Positions 1-9,030 of a DNA stretch of 64,000 nt are shown piece after piece (the stretch's first letter is position 1; the number at the start of each line of letters is the position of its first letter). The notes beneath the pieces were generated by a model. The model saw nothing but the letters and a program-made list of their open reading frames with translations, searched no databases and was not told the origin of the DNA. The DNA comes from Rhodococcus jostii RHA1. Lineage in GTDB: Bacteria > Actinomycetota > Actinomycetes > Mycobacteriales > Mycobacteriaceae. Both the position numbers and the translations under genes were made by a program. The DNA lies in NCBI RefSeq assembly GCF_000014565.1, contig NC_008268.1, positions 7,692,501-7,756,500 of the forward strand, in the 5' to 3' direction.

Positions 1-195
1 GCGCATGACGCGCTGGAACAGGGTGTAGGCGAGGGGCGCGAGGCTCATGGCCGTGCCGGGGTGGCCGTTGCCGACCTTCTGCACCGCGTCCGCGGCGAGC
101 ACCCGGATGGTGTCGACGGCCTTGGTGTCCAGTTCGGTCCAGTCGGCGGGGTGAACCGGTTGCGTGAGGACGTGGATGTCGTCTGTGATCGACAC
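1..195 (-). CDS. tkt: transketolase, N-terminal fragment (runs off window)
   Basis: First 65 codons of a thiamine-diphosphate transketolase of the pentose phosphate pathway; the rest lies beyond the left edge. The GTG at 195 follows an AGGAGA ribosome site. The peptide reads DDIHVLTQPVHPADWTELD and then a stretch with GNGHPGTAMSLAPLAYTLF, the conserved ThDP-site segment whose His contacts cofactor and substrate in this family. It is divergent from ctaB, as in mycobacteria. The identity is firm from the GHPG motif and synteny; nothing can be said about the remainder of the protein. Confidence 0.93.
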   Translation of the reverse strand, partial: MSITDDIHVLTQPVHPADWTELDTKAVDTIRVLAADAVQKVGNGHPGTAMSLAPLAYTLFQRVMR

Positions 196-411
196 GGGCA
201 GAAGTCTCCTGACATGGGTGAACGTGGAGCCTGAGGATGCGTGGGCCTCTTGTGCGACTCCAGCCTAGTGTGCGGTCGTATCCGGGTCGATTCGGTTCGC
301 GCATTACGGCGGTCTACCATCGTTTGTAGTAGACGGCCGGCGGTCGCGAAGGACTTCGGGAGCAGGCGCCGGCATTCGGATATGGAATTACGCGTGGTGC
401 GAGGAGAGAAC

Positions 412-1395
412 GTGCGGACAGGGCATCAGCCGAGCGGACACGGCTTCGGCAGCCCCAGCCCCGCCCCCCGCGCGACCGACACCGGTACGGTGCTGGGTCG
501 CGTCACGGGCAAGGTCCTGGCCTACATCGCATTGACCAAGCCGCGGGTGATCGAGCTGCTGCTGGTCGCCACCATCCCGGCGATGCTGCTGGCGGATCGC
601 GGCAACGTCGACATCGCGCTGATCCTCAGCACGCTGTTCGGCGGATGGATGGGTGCGGCGAGTGCGAACTCGCTCAACTGCGTCGTCGACGCCGACATCG
701 ACAAGGTCATGAAGCGCACCGCCCGCCGGCCGCTGGCCCGCGACGCGGTCCCGACGTCCCACGCGTTCGTGTTCGGCATGACGCTCGGTGTCGCGTCGTT
801 CCTGTGGCTGTGGTGGCGGGCCAACCTGCTCGCCGGCTGCCTGGTCGTCCTGACCATCGCGTTCTACGTGCTCGTGTACACGATGGTCCTCAAACGCCGG
901 ACATGGCAGAACGTGGTCTGGGGCGGCGCCGCCGGCTGCATGCCCGTCATGGTCGGCTGGTCGGCGGTCACCGGGTCGCTGAGCTGGCAGCCCATCGTGC
1001 TGTTCCTGGTCATCTTCTTCTGGACGCCGCCGCACACGTGGGCCCTCGCCATGCGGTACAAGGAGGACTACAAGGCGGCCGGTGTCCCGATGCTGCCGGT
1101 GATCGCCACCGAGGAGCACGTCACCAAGCAGATCCTGCTGTACAGCTGGGCGATGGTGATCACGTCGCTCACGCTCGTCCCGGCCGCGGGTGTCGTCTAT
1201 GCCGCCGTGACCCTCGTCGCGGGCGCCTGGTTCCTGCTGATGGCCCATCAGCTGTACCGCAGCGTCCGAGGCGGAGCGGCCGTGAAACCGCTCCGCCTGT
1301 TCCTGCAGTCCAACAACTATCTGGCTGTCGTCTTCGTCGGTCTCGCCGTCGACTCGGTGCTGGGACTGCAGACCGTCGGCAGCCTGCTGAGCTGA
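412..1395 (+). CDS. ctaB: protohaem IX farnesyltransferase (haem O synthase)
   Basis: Integral membrane prenyltransferase of the UbiA family that adds farnesyl to haem B, giving haem O for cytochrome oxidase. I chose the GTG at 412 because a GAGGAGAG ribosome site lies 3-10 bases upstream and the reading frame before it is not conserved-looking. The 327-residue product has the first Asp-rich motif [21 protein letters not shown] (N-x3-D-x3-D) near residue 90 and the second loop [15 protein letters not shown] near residue 225, plus about nine hydrophobic helices. The haem A synthase ctaA lies 1.5 kb downstream on the other strand. The stop codon is the first TGA of a 25-bp tandem repeat. Confidence 0.95.
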   Translation: MRTGHQPSGHGFGSPSPAPRATDTGTVLGRVTGKVLAYIALTKPRVIELLLVATIPAMLLADRGNVDIALILSTLFGGWMGAASANSLNCVVDADIDKVMKRTARRPLARDAVPTSHAFVFGMTLGVASFLWLWWRANLLAGCLVVLTIAFYVLVYTMVLKRRTWQNVVWGGAAGCMPVMVGWSAVTGSLSWQPIVLFLVIFFWTPPHTWALAMRYKEDYKAAGVPMLPVIATEEHVTKQILLYSWAMVITSLTLVPAAGVVYAAVTLVAGAWFLLMAHQLYRSVRGGAAVKPLRLFLQSNNYLAVVFVGLAVDSVLGLQTVGSLLS

Positions 1396-1492
1396 CGCTC
1401 CGTGTCAGGGCCTGAGTTGACGCTCCGCGTCAGGGCCTGAGTTGACGCTCCGCGTCAGGGCCTGACTCGACGCTCCGCGTCAGGGCACCAGC
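1393..1492. repeat. four tandem 25-bp hairpin units between convergent genes
   Basis: Four copies, at 1393, 1418, 1443 and 1468, of a 25-base unit whose core is TGACGCtccGCGTCA, a 6-bp stem with a 3-base loop. Copies 2 and 3 are perfect; copy 1 has one G-T wobble and copy 4 lacks the outer pair. The first copy contains the ctaB stop codon, and the last contains the stop of the convergent quinone reductase gene on the other strand. It probably works as a bidirectional terminator that expanded by slippage. The function is inferred; the repeat itself is plain in the sequence. Confidence 0.85.
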
Positions 1493-2445
1493 ACGATCGA
1501 TCCCGTCGTCGCACGCGCCTCCAGGTCGCGGTGCGCCTCCTCGGCCCGCGCGAGCGGGTACTCCGCGCCCACCCGGACCGTCAGCGAACCGTCGGCGAGG
1601 GCGGAGAACACGTCTCCGGCCCGCCACGTCAGTTCCTCACGGTTTCGGATGTAGTGCGCGAGGGTCGGCCGGGTGAGGAACAGCGAACCGGCCGGGTTCA
1701 GCCGTTGCGGATCGAACGGCGGCACCGGGCCACTGGCCGCACCGAACAACGCGACCGTCCCCCGGATCCGTACCGACGCGAGACTGGCCTCGAACGTGGA
1801 CGCTCCGACACCGTCGTAGGCGGCTGCGACCCCGTCGCCGTCCGTCAGTTCACGCACCCGGGCGGCGATGTCGTCGTCGTATCGCAGCACCTCGTAGGCG
1901 CCGGCGTCACGGGACAGTTGTTCCTTGGCGTCGGAGGACACGGTGGTGATCACCCGCGCGCCCAGCGTGGTCGCCATCTGGGTCAGCAGCAGACCGACTC
2001 CGCCCGCTCCGGCGTGGACGAGGACGGTGTCGCCGGACCGGATCGGGTAGGTGGAGTGGGCCAGGTAGTGGGCCGTCATTCCCTGCAGCAGAGCGGAAGC
2101 GGCCTGCGGGGCGGGCACGGAGTCCGGGACCGCGATTGCGACCGCCGCGGGGACGACCACCTTCTCGGCGTAACTGCCGGGGCCGGAGCACCAGGCCACC
2201 CGGTCACCAGGAGCGATACCGGTCACGTCGCCGCCGACGGCCTCCACGACACCGGAGCCCTCGTCTCCGGGAACGTAGGGCAACGGCCGTGGGTACAGCC
2301 CAGTCCGGAAGTAGGTGTCGATGAAGTTGATGCCGATCGCGTCGGTGCGAACCAGAAGATCCGTCGCCCCGATCCGGGGTTCGGGAACCTCTGCCGGTTC
2401 GAGGACGTCGGGACCACCGAGACGGGAAACCTGTATAGCGCGCAT
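1480..2445 (-). CDS. qor: NADPH:quinone oxidoreductase, zinc-independent MDR family
   Basis: A 321-residue medium-chain dehydrogenase/reductase. The N-terminal GroES-like half runs MRAIQVSRLGGPDVLEPAEV onward, with the family signature segment VPGDEGSGVVEAVG near residue 80. The Rossmann half has the nucleotide loop HAGAGGVGLLLTQMATTLGA near residue 145. No zinc-binding cysteines are present, which fits the quinone-reductase branch rather than alcohol dehydrogenases. It faces ctaB head-on, with the repeat array between them, as the Rv1454c homologue does in M. tuberculosis. The physiological electron acceptor cannot be told from sequence. Confidence 0.9.
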   Translation of the reverse strand: MRAIQVSRLGGPDVLEPAEVPEPRIGATDLLVRTDAIGINFIDTYFRTGLYPRPLPYVPGDEGSGVVEAVGGDVTGIAPGDRVAWCSGPGSYAEKVVVPAAVAIAVPDSVPAPQAASALLQGMTAHYLAHSTYPIRSGDTVLVHAGAGGVGLLLTQMATTLGARVITTVSSDAKEQLSRDAGAYEVLRYDDDIAARVRELTDGDGVAAAYDGVGASTFEASLASVRIRGTVALFGAASGPVPPFDPQRLNPAGSLFLTRPTLAHYIRNREELTWRAGDVFSALADGSLTVRVGAEYPLARAEEAHRDLEARATTGSIVLVP

Positions 2446-2525
2446 GGTTTCAGTTCTACACGGCGCGGGCCGCCGTACGGAGCCTGGCGGACACGATGCC
2501 GCTACCGCCCAGTATTCTCGGGGTC

Positions 2526-2891
2526 ATGAGTACCGACACCCATGCCGAACAGGCGCCCGCGAGCCCGGCGCCCTCGCTGCCGTCCCACACGGTCGACGCG
2601 ATCAAAAAGTTCGTGGCCGAGCACGGCGGTTCCGCCAGTGCCGTCATCCAGCCGATCGGACTCGCCGGCGTCCGCATCACGCTCGTCGGCGCCGACGGCA
2701 TCCTCGGCGACCAGGTGGTCAAGGATCTCGCCACCGCGAACGCCGTCGTCGCATCCTTCGACGACGTCACCGTCTCGGAGTGGGACCGCGCGATCACCAG
2801 CATCGTCACGCCCCGCAAGGGTCACTTCCAGAAGATGGCCGGCTGGGTCGCGCGGCAGACGCGGTTCCCGAAGGCACGCAACGAGCGCTAG
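2526..2891 (+). CDS. conserved hypothetical protein (Rv1455-like position)
   Basis: A 121-residue soluble protein of unknown function in the place of Rv1455. It begins MSTDTHAEQAPASPAPSLPS and then has a compact alpha/beta stretch (HTVDAIKKFVAEHGGSASAV to the basic tail FPKARNER). No catalytic motif is visible. The ATG at 2526 is preceded at exactly 7 bases by TATTCT, a good -10 box, so the message is probably leaderless. Its TAG stop interlocks with the TAG of the convergent ctaA gene inside a single CTAG palindrome at 2888-2891. Confidence 0.75.
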   Translation: MSTDTHAEQAPASPAPSLPSHTVDAIKKFVAEHGGSASAVIQPIGLAGVRITLVGADGILGDQVVKDLATANAVVASFDDVTVSEWDRAITSIVTPRKGHFQKMAGWVARQTRFPKARNER

Positions 2892-3850
2892 ACGCTCGCG
2901 GTGTCCGGCTGCGTGACGTACTCGCGGGTGCGTCCCGCAGCCCACACCGCCGCGGTGGCCGCGGTGCATAACCCGGCACCCGCGACGTGGAATGCCACCA
3001 GGGCCGCGGGAACGTTCGTGAAGAACTGGACGAGTCCGATCAGCGCCTGCGCCACCACCAGTGCGAGCAGAACCTGCACGCGGATCTTCACCGCGCGGGT
3101 GGCGCCCACGGCGTACAGGCCGAAGCACAGGCCGACCAGCAACGCCAGGTAGCCCACCAGCAGTTGGGCATGCAGGTGCACGAGCGTGACGATCTCCACC
3201 TCGAGGCGCGGAACCACGCGGTCGAGACTCTTGTCTCCCGCGTGCGGTCCGGCGCCCGTGACCAGCGTTCCGGCGGCGAGCACCCCGGCCAGAGCGACAC
3301 CCGACAGCGCGGTGAGCCATCGCAGCGGGGCAGGGATCACGTCGATTGCCGGTGCATCGTCGGGTTCGCAGATCTTCGCGTACATCACGGTCGCAAGCCA
3401 CACCATCGCCATCGACGCGAGCAGGTGCACCGCCACCGTCCACCACAGCAGTCCGGTCAGCACCGTGACACCGCCGATCACGGCCTGCACGACGGTGCCG
3501 AGAGGCATCATCCACGCGTAGACGAGGACCTCTCGACGACGGCGGGCGCGGGTGACCGCGAGAACGATCAGAGCCGCGGCCACGACGACGACGAACGTGA
3601 GCAACCGGTTGCCGAACTCGACCGCCTGATGGACGACGGCGACCTCGCCGTGCCCGACCGGCACGAAACTGCCGGGGAAGCACTGCGGCCAGGTGGGGCA
3701 CCCGAGGCCGGACGCGGTCACCCGCACGACGGCCCCGGTGACGGCGATACCGCCCTGCGTGAGGATCACCGCGAACGCGATGACACGCTGCACGGTCAGC
3801 GACGGAAGGGGGAGACGGTCTACCAGGCTCAGAAACCCGCGATACAGCAC
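2888..3850 (-). CDS. ctaA: haem A synthase, COX15/CtaA family
   Basis: A 320-residue polytopic membrane protein that oxidises haem O to haem A for the aa3-type terminal oxidase. Paired histidine segments expected of the haem sites are seen: VVHQAVEFGNR near residue 78 (the HxxxEFxNR motif with its essential Glu), VAVHLLASM near 140, and LVHLHAQLLVGY near 222. Eight hydrophobic segments are present. It works after CtaB in the same pathway and shares its neighbourhood. The start follows the motif-bearing N-terminus MLYRGFLSLVDRL; an alternative start a few codons away cannot be excluded. Confidence 0.93.
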   Translation of the reverse strand: MLYRGFLSLVDRLPLPSLTVQRVIAFAVILTQGGIAVTGAVVRVTASGLGCPTWPQCFPGSFVPVGHGEVAVVHQAVEFGNRLLTFVVVVAAALIVLAVTRARRRREVLVYAWMMPLGTVVQAVIGGVTVLTGLLWWTVAVHLLASMAMVWLATVMYAKICEPDDAPAIDVIPAPLRWLTALSGVALAGVLAAGTLVTGAGPHAGDKSLDRVVPRLEVEIVTLVHLHAQLLVGYLALLVGLCFGLYAVGATRAVKIRVQVLLALVVAQALIGLVQFFTNVPAALVAFHVAGAGLCTAATAAVWAAGRTREYVTQPDTASV

Positions 3851-3919
3851 GACGTCGATGGTAGAGGGCCGTCAACTACAGCGTGTCGTTGGGCCGGTGG
3901 CGACGCGTTCGACTCCGTG

Positions 3920-5365
3920 CTACTCACCGCGAATACGCAGGATGCCGGTCACCGTGCCCTGCCAGAAGTCGCCGGTGTCGGTGACGAGTCCGGACATCTG
4001 CAGGGTGTCGTTGACCGCGGTGCCGGGGAGTGGGCTGGTGTGCTCGACCGAACCGTCCGCCGGATCGATCACCGCGAACGAGAAGCCGTCCAGGGGCGTC
4101 GTGACGTCGAACCCGTGACGGATCACGGTGTACAGGAGCCCGTCGCCGGTCGAGAGATGGGGCACCGCCGCGCTGCGGACGTCGTTGCTCCACACCTGGT
4201 GGCAGCCGATCGGGTCGATGTCGACACGGGTCATGCCGCCGGTGAACGGGGCGTTCGTCGGCACCGCCGGGCCCGCGCCGTCCGGAACCGCGGGATGCGG
4301 GTAGCCGTACGTCCCCGCGACGTACACCGAATTGGCGATGCCGATCGGGGAGTTCTCGCTGCCGCCCGGGCTGCCGAGCACCGGGACGGAGCAGATCTCG
4401 TCACCGGAATCGGCGCGGAAGACCCGAAGACTCACCTCCGGGTCGGCGTTGTCGACGATCGCGACGAAATCGCTGCCGGTCGACGGTCCGAAGTAGGTGG
4501 GGGTGGACCCGGTGCCGTGGCTGAGTTGCCCCGGCTTACGGTCCGGACCGCGGTCGTAGTCACGCCGCCAGTCCACACGCACCGCGCCGTCGCGGAGCGT
4601 GAACTGGTACAGGGCATGCGTCGTCGCGACCGCGGTGCCGGCGGGCGAGGTGGAGATGCTGTTCTGGACCTGTTCGCCCGCGGCCAACGGCAGAGCATGC
4701 GCGACGCCGGCGCGATCCACGGCTCCGACGACGCCGCCACCCGTGGCGAACCAGACGTTGCCCTGCCAGTCCGGCGTCAGCCCGGTCACGTTGTCGCCCG
4801 CCGGTACACTGCCGGACAGGTCGACGCGCGAGTCGACGGTGATCCGCCAGCGGCCTTCGGGATCCTGCGAATGTCCGAGGCGCAGTAGCTGACGGTTGCC
4901 GTCCACCACGACCAGCCGGTTGTCGTTGTCGAGGAACGCGTACACGCCGCCCAGGAGGCTGCCCTTCGCCAGCGCGAACGTGGCGAGCGAGTTGCCGAAC
5001 GGGGCGGCGGGGGCGGCGGGGTCGATGAGGTGAACGGTGGGGACCTGGCCGGCCACGGTTGTGCACAAGGCGACGACGAGCCGGTCGGAACCCTGCAGGA
5101 GGGTGGGGCACGCCGAGACCAGCGGGTATGCGGACAGGGTGAACGGGCCGGTGCCGGGACCGGGCAGCGGAGTCACGTCGGTGGATCCCGCGTCGCCGTG
5201 CATCGTGGACGTGCCCGCGGGTCCGAGGAACGGGTTCGGCGCGGCGGGCGGACCCCACTGCGGTGCGGCGCCCGCGGGCAGGGTGCCGCAGCCGAGGACG
5301 GCGAGCAGGACTGCCAGAACGGTGCCGGCGCTGCGGGCGCGCCGGGCTGCAGGTCGGCGGATCAC
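3920..5365 (-). CDS. secreted lipoprotein-like beta-propeller protein
   Basis: A 481-residue exported protein of unknown function. The GTG at 5365 overlaps the TGA of the upstream ABC permease (GTGA), so it is translationally coupled to the exporter. The N-terminus has Arg-rich residues, a hydrophobic stretch VLAVLLAVLGC and a cysteine in a lipobox-like context, pointing to a lipoprotein or a cleaved secretory peptide. The body has repeated segments of beta-propeller type (VYAFLDNDNRLVVVDGNRQ, LTPDWQGNVWFATGGGVVG, FSFAVIDPADGSVEHTSPL), similar to PQQ/quinoprotein-type blades. Linkage to the ABC exporter suggests a cell-envelope role; this is inference. Confidence 0.75.
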   Translation of the reverse strand: MIRRPAARRARSAGTVLAVLLAVLGCGTLPAGAAPQWGPPAAPNPFLGPAGTSTMHGDAGSTDVTPLPGPGTGPFTLSAYPLVSACPTLLQGSDRLVVALCTTVAGQVPTVHLIDPAAPAAPFGNSLATFALAKGSLLGGVYAFLDNDNRLVVVDGNRQLLRLGHSQDPEGRWRITVDSRVDLSGSVPAGDNVTGLTPDWQGNVWFATGGGVVGAVDRAGVAHALPLAAGEQVQNSISTSPAGTAVATTHALYQFTLRDGAVRVDWRRDYDRGPDRKPGQLSHGTGSTPTYFGPSTGSDFVAIVDNADPEVSLRVFRADSGDEICSVPVLGSPGGSENSPIGIANSVYVAGTYGYPHPAVPDGAGPAVPTNAPFTGGMTRVDIDPIGCHQVWSNDVRSAAVPHLSTGDGLLYTVIRHGFDVTTPLDGFSFAVIDPADGSVEHTSPLPGTAVNDTLQMSGLVTDTGDFWQGTVTGILRIRGE

Positions 5366-6162
5366 GTGAATCGGAACGTCCGGGCCGCCAGGGCTCCCGC
5401 GGCCGCACCCCAGACGACGAGGACGACGACGCTGAGCAGATCCACCGACCCCGACAGTGCGGCGTCGAGCGCGTGCGCGAGCGCACCGGACGGGATCAGC
5501 CGGGCCCCGGTGTGGAGGAGCCAGGGCAGCTCGCCGGTGGCGAACACCACGCTGCCGACGCCGACCATCACGAACCACAGGATGTTGGCCAGGGCGAGGA
5601 CGATGTCGGCGCGGAGGGTGCCGCCGAGCAGCAGTCCCATCGCCGCGAACGTCACGGTGCCGAGGGCGATGATTACGGCGCCGAGAACCAGTCCCCACGC
5701 ACTCGGACGCCAGCCGAGCGCCAGTCCGATCGCACCGAGGAGCACCGACTGCAGGGCGACGACGATGACCACGGCGGCGCTCTTCCCGGCGATGATCCCC
5801 CACCTCGGCAGGGGGGTGGCGCCGAGTCGCTTGAGGGCCCCGTACCGGCGGTCGAAGCCGACCGCGATGGCCTGGCCGGTGAACGCGGTGGACATCACCG
5901 CCACCATCATGACGGCGGGCACGACCTTGTCGACCCGCGACGTTCCGAGGTCGCCGATGGGCAGCAGGCACAGGCCGATGAGCAGTGTGATCGGGATGAA
6001 CATGGTCAGCAGCAGCTGTTCGCCGTTGCGTAGGAGCAGTTTGAGTTCGAGCGCGGTCTGCGCCCGCAGCATGACCGCCGCGCCACTCGGTCGGGGGTCG
6101 GGTGCGAACGTGCCCGGGGCGAAACGATTCTCCGTCAGACGGTCACTGGTGCTCATCGTCAT
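5362..6162 (-). CDS. ABC-2 type exporter permease
   Basis: A 266-residue membrane subunit of a drug/lipid-type ABC exporter (ABC-2 family), the homologue of Rv1457c. About six hydrophobic helices are present, with the cytosolic loop FDRRYGALKRLGATPLPRWG near residue 105 that is characteristic of ABC-2 permeases. The ATG at 6162 overlaps the stop of the ATPase gene (ATGA) and reads MTMSTSDRLTEN. It forms one operon with the ATPase upstream and the secreted protein downstream. The substrate is unknown. Confidence 0.9.
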   Translation of the reverse strand: MTMSTSDRLTENRFAPGTFAPDPRPSGAAVMLRAQTALELKLLLRNGEQLLLTMFIPITLLIGLCLLPIGDLGTSRVDKVVPAVMMVAVMSTAFTGQAIAVGFDRRYGALKRLGATPLPRWGIIAGKSAAVVIVVALQSVLLGAIGLALGWRPSAWGLVLGAVIIALGTVTFAAMGLLLGGTLRADIVLALANILWFVMVGVGSVVFATGELPWLLHTGARLIPSGALAHALDAALSGSVDLLSVVVLVVWGAAAGALAARTFRFT

Positions 6163-7103
6163 CCCCTCAGTTCCCGGCCGGTGAGTTCGAGGAAGACGTC
6201 CTCGAGGCTGCGCTGGTCGACGCGGATATCGCTGATCAGGGCGTCCAGATCGGCACACCACGACGCGACCGACGCCACCACCTTCGGATCGATCGGCCCT
6301 TCGACGAGGTAGGTGCCCGGTCCGGATTCGGCCACCCGGAAACCGTCGGGGAGGGCTTTGGCGAGGGGCTCGGTGTCCAGACCGGCGGGCGCGCTGAGCC
6401 GCAACTGGCCCTCGGCGCCGCGGCTGGTGACCTCGGCGGGCGTGCCTGCCGCGACGATCGACCCGTGGTCGATGATGACGAGCCGGTCCGCGAGTTCCTC
6501 GGCCTCGTCCATCAGGTGCGTCGTCAGCAGCACACTGACGCCGTCGCGGCGCAGGGCGTCGATCAGTTCCCACACGAGCAGGCGGGCCTGGGCGTCGAGT
6601 CCGGCGGTGGGTTCGTCGAGGAAGACCAATTCCGGCCTGCCGACCAGCGCGCAGGCCAGGGACAGGCGCTGCTGCTGCCCGCCCGACAGCCTGCGGTAGG
6701 GGGTGCGACGGGAATCCTCGAGTCCGAGGCTGCGCAGCAACCAGTCCGGGTCGAGGGGGTCGGCCGAGTAGGCCGCGACGAGGTCGAGCATCTCTCCGGC
6801 GCGGGAACCGGGGTAGGCGCCGCCGCCCTGGAGCATCACACCGATCCGGGCCCGGACGGCGCCGGCCTCCGCGACGGGGTCGAGTCCGAGGACGCGGACG
6901 GTGCCGCTGTCCGGCCGGACGAAGCCCTCACACATTTCGACGGTGGTGGTCTTACCCGCGCCGTTCGGACCGAGCAACGCGACCACCTGTGCAGGTTCGA
7001 CGGTGAGATCGAGTCCGTCGACGGCCCTCACACCGTCGAAGGTCTTCACCACGCCTTCCAGGCGTACAGCAGGTTGCGCCGATCCGGGCGTTCGCGAGGT
7101 CAC
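6159..7103 (-). CDS. ABC exporter ATP-binding protein
   Basis: A 314-residue ATPase that powers the ABC-2 permease encoded next. Walker A is GPNGAGKTTT near residue 45, the signature is LSGGQQQRLSLACAL near 140, Walker B is LVFLDEPTAGLD near 165, and the switch His is in LTTHLMDEAEELADRL. A C-terminal domain of about 90 residues follows, as in DrrA/CcmA-like exporters. It is the Rv1458c homologue. Starting at 7103 gives MTSRTPGSAQPAVRLEGVVK, the usual length. Confidence 0.93.
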   Translation of the reverse strand: MTSRTPGSAQPAVRLEGVVKTFDGVRAVDGLDLTVEPAQVVALLGPNGAGKTTTVEMCEGFVRPDSGTVRVLGLDPVAEAGAVRARIGVMLQGGGAYPGSRAGEMLDLVAAYSADPLDPDWLLRSLGLEDSRRTPYRRLSGGQQQRLSLACALVGRPELVFLDEPTAGLDAQARLLVWELIDALRRDGVSVLLTTHLMDEAEELADRLVIIDHGSIVAAGTPAEVTSRGAEGQLRLSAPAGLDTEPLAKALPDGFRVAESGPGTYLVEGPIDPKVVASVASWCADLDALISDIRVDQRSLEDVFLELTGRELRG

Positions 7104-7109
7104 GGGGAA

Positions 7110-8894
7110 TCAGCGTAAGCCCTGGCCTGGTGTGACCCGGCCGGTGCCCCGGCTTTCCGCGTCGGCGTCGTCCCGGGGCGGATCCGGGGTTTCCGGCACG
7201 GTCGGCTGCTGCTCCGAACCGACCCGCCACGGCAGCCGGTTGCGGGTGATCACGATCAGCGTTCCGGCCGTGAAGATGGTGGCGATGGCGGCCTGCACGA
7301 TGACGAACGGCTGGTACTCGCCGCCGTTCGGCATCAGGATGACGCTGACGATGGACGAGAAGACGATGGCGGGGACACGGAAGGCGGGTGCCGTGGCCCA
7401 GGCCGCGAGCGGCAGGACCGCCCACAGCAGATACCAGGGCTGCACCACGGGGAAGAGGAGGACGACCGCGCCGAGGGACAGCCCCAGCGCGCCGACCGCG
7501 TGGATCCGGCCGACGAGCGTCGCGACGAGCATCCGCAGTGTGATGAACGCCGCAGCGACGGCCGCGATCGGCCGGGTCAGGCTCAGCACCGCCGTCGTGT
7601 GGTCGCCGAGGCCCAGCAGGACCCCGGCCAGTCCGGTGCCCAGCCCGAGGAGCGTGGGGATGGACATCCAACTGCGGACCGCGTTCGCGGTGCCGAGGGT
7701 GTGTACCCAGCCGACGCCGAGTCCGCTGGACGTGCTGATGACGAGGGTGACCACCAGGGCCACCCCGCAGAGTAGGGCGGCCGCGGTGAGCACCGCTTTC
7801 GGTGTTCCGCCCCATCTCCGGGCCAGCGCCATCCCCACGAATCCCAATGCGAGGAGGGAGGGGATCTTGATCGTCGACGACAGGGCGATGAGTGCCGCCC
7901 CCGACAGCATTAGGAGGAGGGACTGCCCGCGGATCGGCTCCGATCGTTCGACGGCCCGCAGCGCCAGCTCGATTCCGGCCAGCATGAGGCCGAGCATCAG
8001 GGCCTCGTTGTGAATTCCGGCGACCAGGTGGAACAGCAGCAGGGGGTTGGCGGCGCCCAGCCAGAGGGCGCTGACCTCGGCGACACCGCAGCGCCGCGCC
8101 AGCCGGGGGAGTGCCCACACGATCATGGCCACACCGGCGAGGGCCAGCAGCCGGTGCAGGAAAATCCCCGCGACGATGTTCTCGCCGGTCAGCCAGCTGA
8201 TCCCGCGCCCCATCCAGAGGAACAGCGGCCCGTACGGCGCCGGGGTGTCGCGCCAGATCGTCGGCACGGTCCGGGTCAGGACGTGATCGACCCCGAGCGC
8301 ACCGGCGGGACCGATCGCGTAGGGATCGAGCCCGCGGGCCGCGATCTCGCTCTGCGCGAGGTACGAGTACACGTCCTTGCTGAACATCGGCGGCGCGACG
8401 GACAGCGGGATGATCCACAGCAGAAGGGTGCGGTCGAGCTGGGACCGGTTGAGGCGACGCACGGCCCCGGACTGCAGGCTGCCGATCGCGAAGCGCCCGA
8501 GGAGGAGCCACGCGAGCACGATCATCACGGTGCCGGTCATGGTGAGCGTCAACGCGACGCTGGGGATCCGGGCGGGAAGCCCGATGACGCGAAGCCCCTG
8601 GACCGGGTTCTGCAGGACCGGCTGGGCGCCTGCGCCCAGCGCGCCCACCGCCATCAGGACGGCTCCGGTGGCGCCGAACCGGCGGATCCCGCGGAGCTGT
8701 GCGGTTTCCTGCTTGTTCAGCCCCGCGGTTTCCGGCTCGTCGCCGTGCAACGCGGCCGCCACCGAGGCGCGCGGGGAGCGGCCGTCGATGCCCAGCGCCC
8801 GGCGGGCGAGCTCGGCCGGATGTCGAAGAGCGGCGCGAGCCGTGAAGGTCGGCTCCGCGCGGGTCGGCTCCGGGTTCTCGGGGGTCTGCGGCAC
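7110..8894 (-). CDS. mptB: alpha-(1,6)-mannopyranosyltransferase MptB-like, GT-C family
   Basis: A polytopic membrane glycosyltransferase of about 594 residues, in the place of Rv1459c. MptB uses polyprenyl-phosphate mannose to start the alpha-1,6-mannan core of lipomannan outside the membrane. At least 13 hydrophobic helices are visible. The loop SYLAQSEIAARGLDPYAIGP carries acidic residues, as in GT-C enzymes. The GTG at 8894 is preceded by TACGCT and six bases, which suits a leaderless message; a TTG at 8924 would add ten residues. The gene is divergent from sufR. Confidence 0.85.
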   Translation of the reverse strand: MPQTPENPEPTRAEPTFTARAALRHPAELARRALGIDGRSPRASVAAALHGDEPETAGLNKQETAQLRGIRRFGATGAVLMAVGALGAGAQPVLQNPVQGLRVIGLPARIPSVALTLTMTGTVMIVLAWLLLGRFAIGSLQSGAVRRLNRSQLDRTLLLWIIPLSVAPPMFSKDVYSYLAQSEIAARGLDPYAIGPAGALGVDHVLTRTVPTIWRDTPAPYGPLFLWMGRGISWLTGENIVAGIFLHRLLALAGVAMIVWALPRLARRCGVAEVSALWLGAANPLLLFHLVAGIHNEALMLGLMLAGIELALRAVERSEPIRGQSLLLMLSGAALIALSSTIKIPSLLALGFVGMALARRWGGTPKAVLTAAALLCGVALVVTLVISTSSGLGVGWVHTLGTANAVRSWMSIPTLLGLGTGLAGVLLGLGDHTTAVLSLTRPIAAVAAAFITLRMLVATLVGRIHAVGALGLSLGAVVLLFPVVQPWYLLWAVLPLAAWATAPAFRVPAIVFSSIVSVILMPNGGEYQPFVIVQAAIATIFTAGTLIVITRNRLPWRVGSEQQPTVPETPDPPRDDADAESRGTGRVTPGQGLR

Positions 8895-8991
8895 AAAGGC
8901 AGCGTAGCGGTGCGCCCAACACAAGCGGTTCGGCCAGTATTCCCGGGGCCGGGCGGCACATAATCACAGGTGTAAGGCAGGGCACCCTTAG

Positions 8992-9030
8992 TGGACCTGC
9001 GATCCGAATTCCGTCACACTGGTGTTGTGA
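8992..9030 (+). promoter_or_regulatory. sufR promoter with overlapping SufR-type operator
   Basis: A -35 box TGGACC at 8992-8997 and a -10 box CACACT at 9015-9020 are separated by 17 bases, and the sufR GTG begins seven bases after the -10, so the transcript would be leaderless. The inverted repeat ACACT-N5-TGTGA at 9016-9030 covers the -10 and the start codon. That arrangement matches, to my recollection, the element reported for the M. tuberculosis SufR repressor. A repressor bound here would block transcription of sufR and the suf genes behind it. The boxes are seen; the regulation is inferred. Confidence 0.65.

Noticed and set aside
3920..5971. Extended minus-strand frame upstream of the lipoprotein-like gene
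   Set aside because: The part beyond 5365 is antisense-like and lies inside the ABC permease gene; the GTG with a GTGA overlap and the signal peptide fix the true start.
8991..9026. Upstream GTG start for sufR
   Set aside because: It coincides with the -35 box and would place the operator within coding sequence; the 9027 start fits the promoter better.
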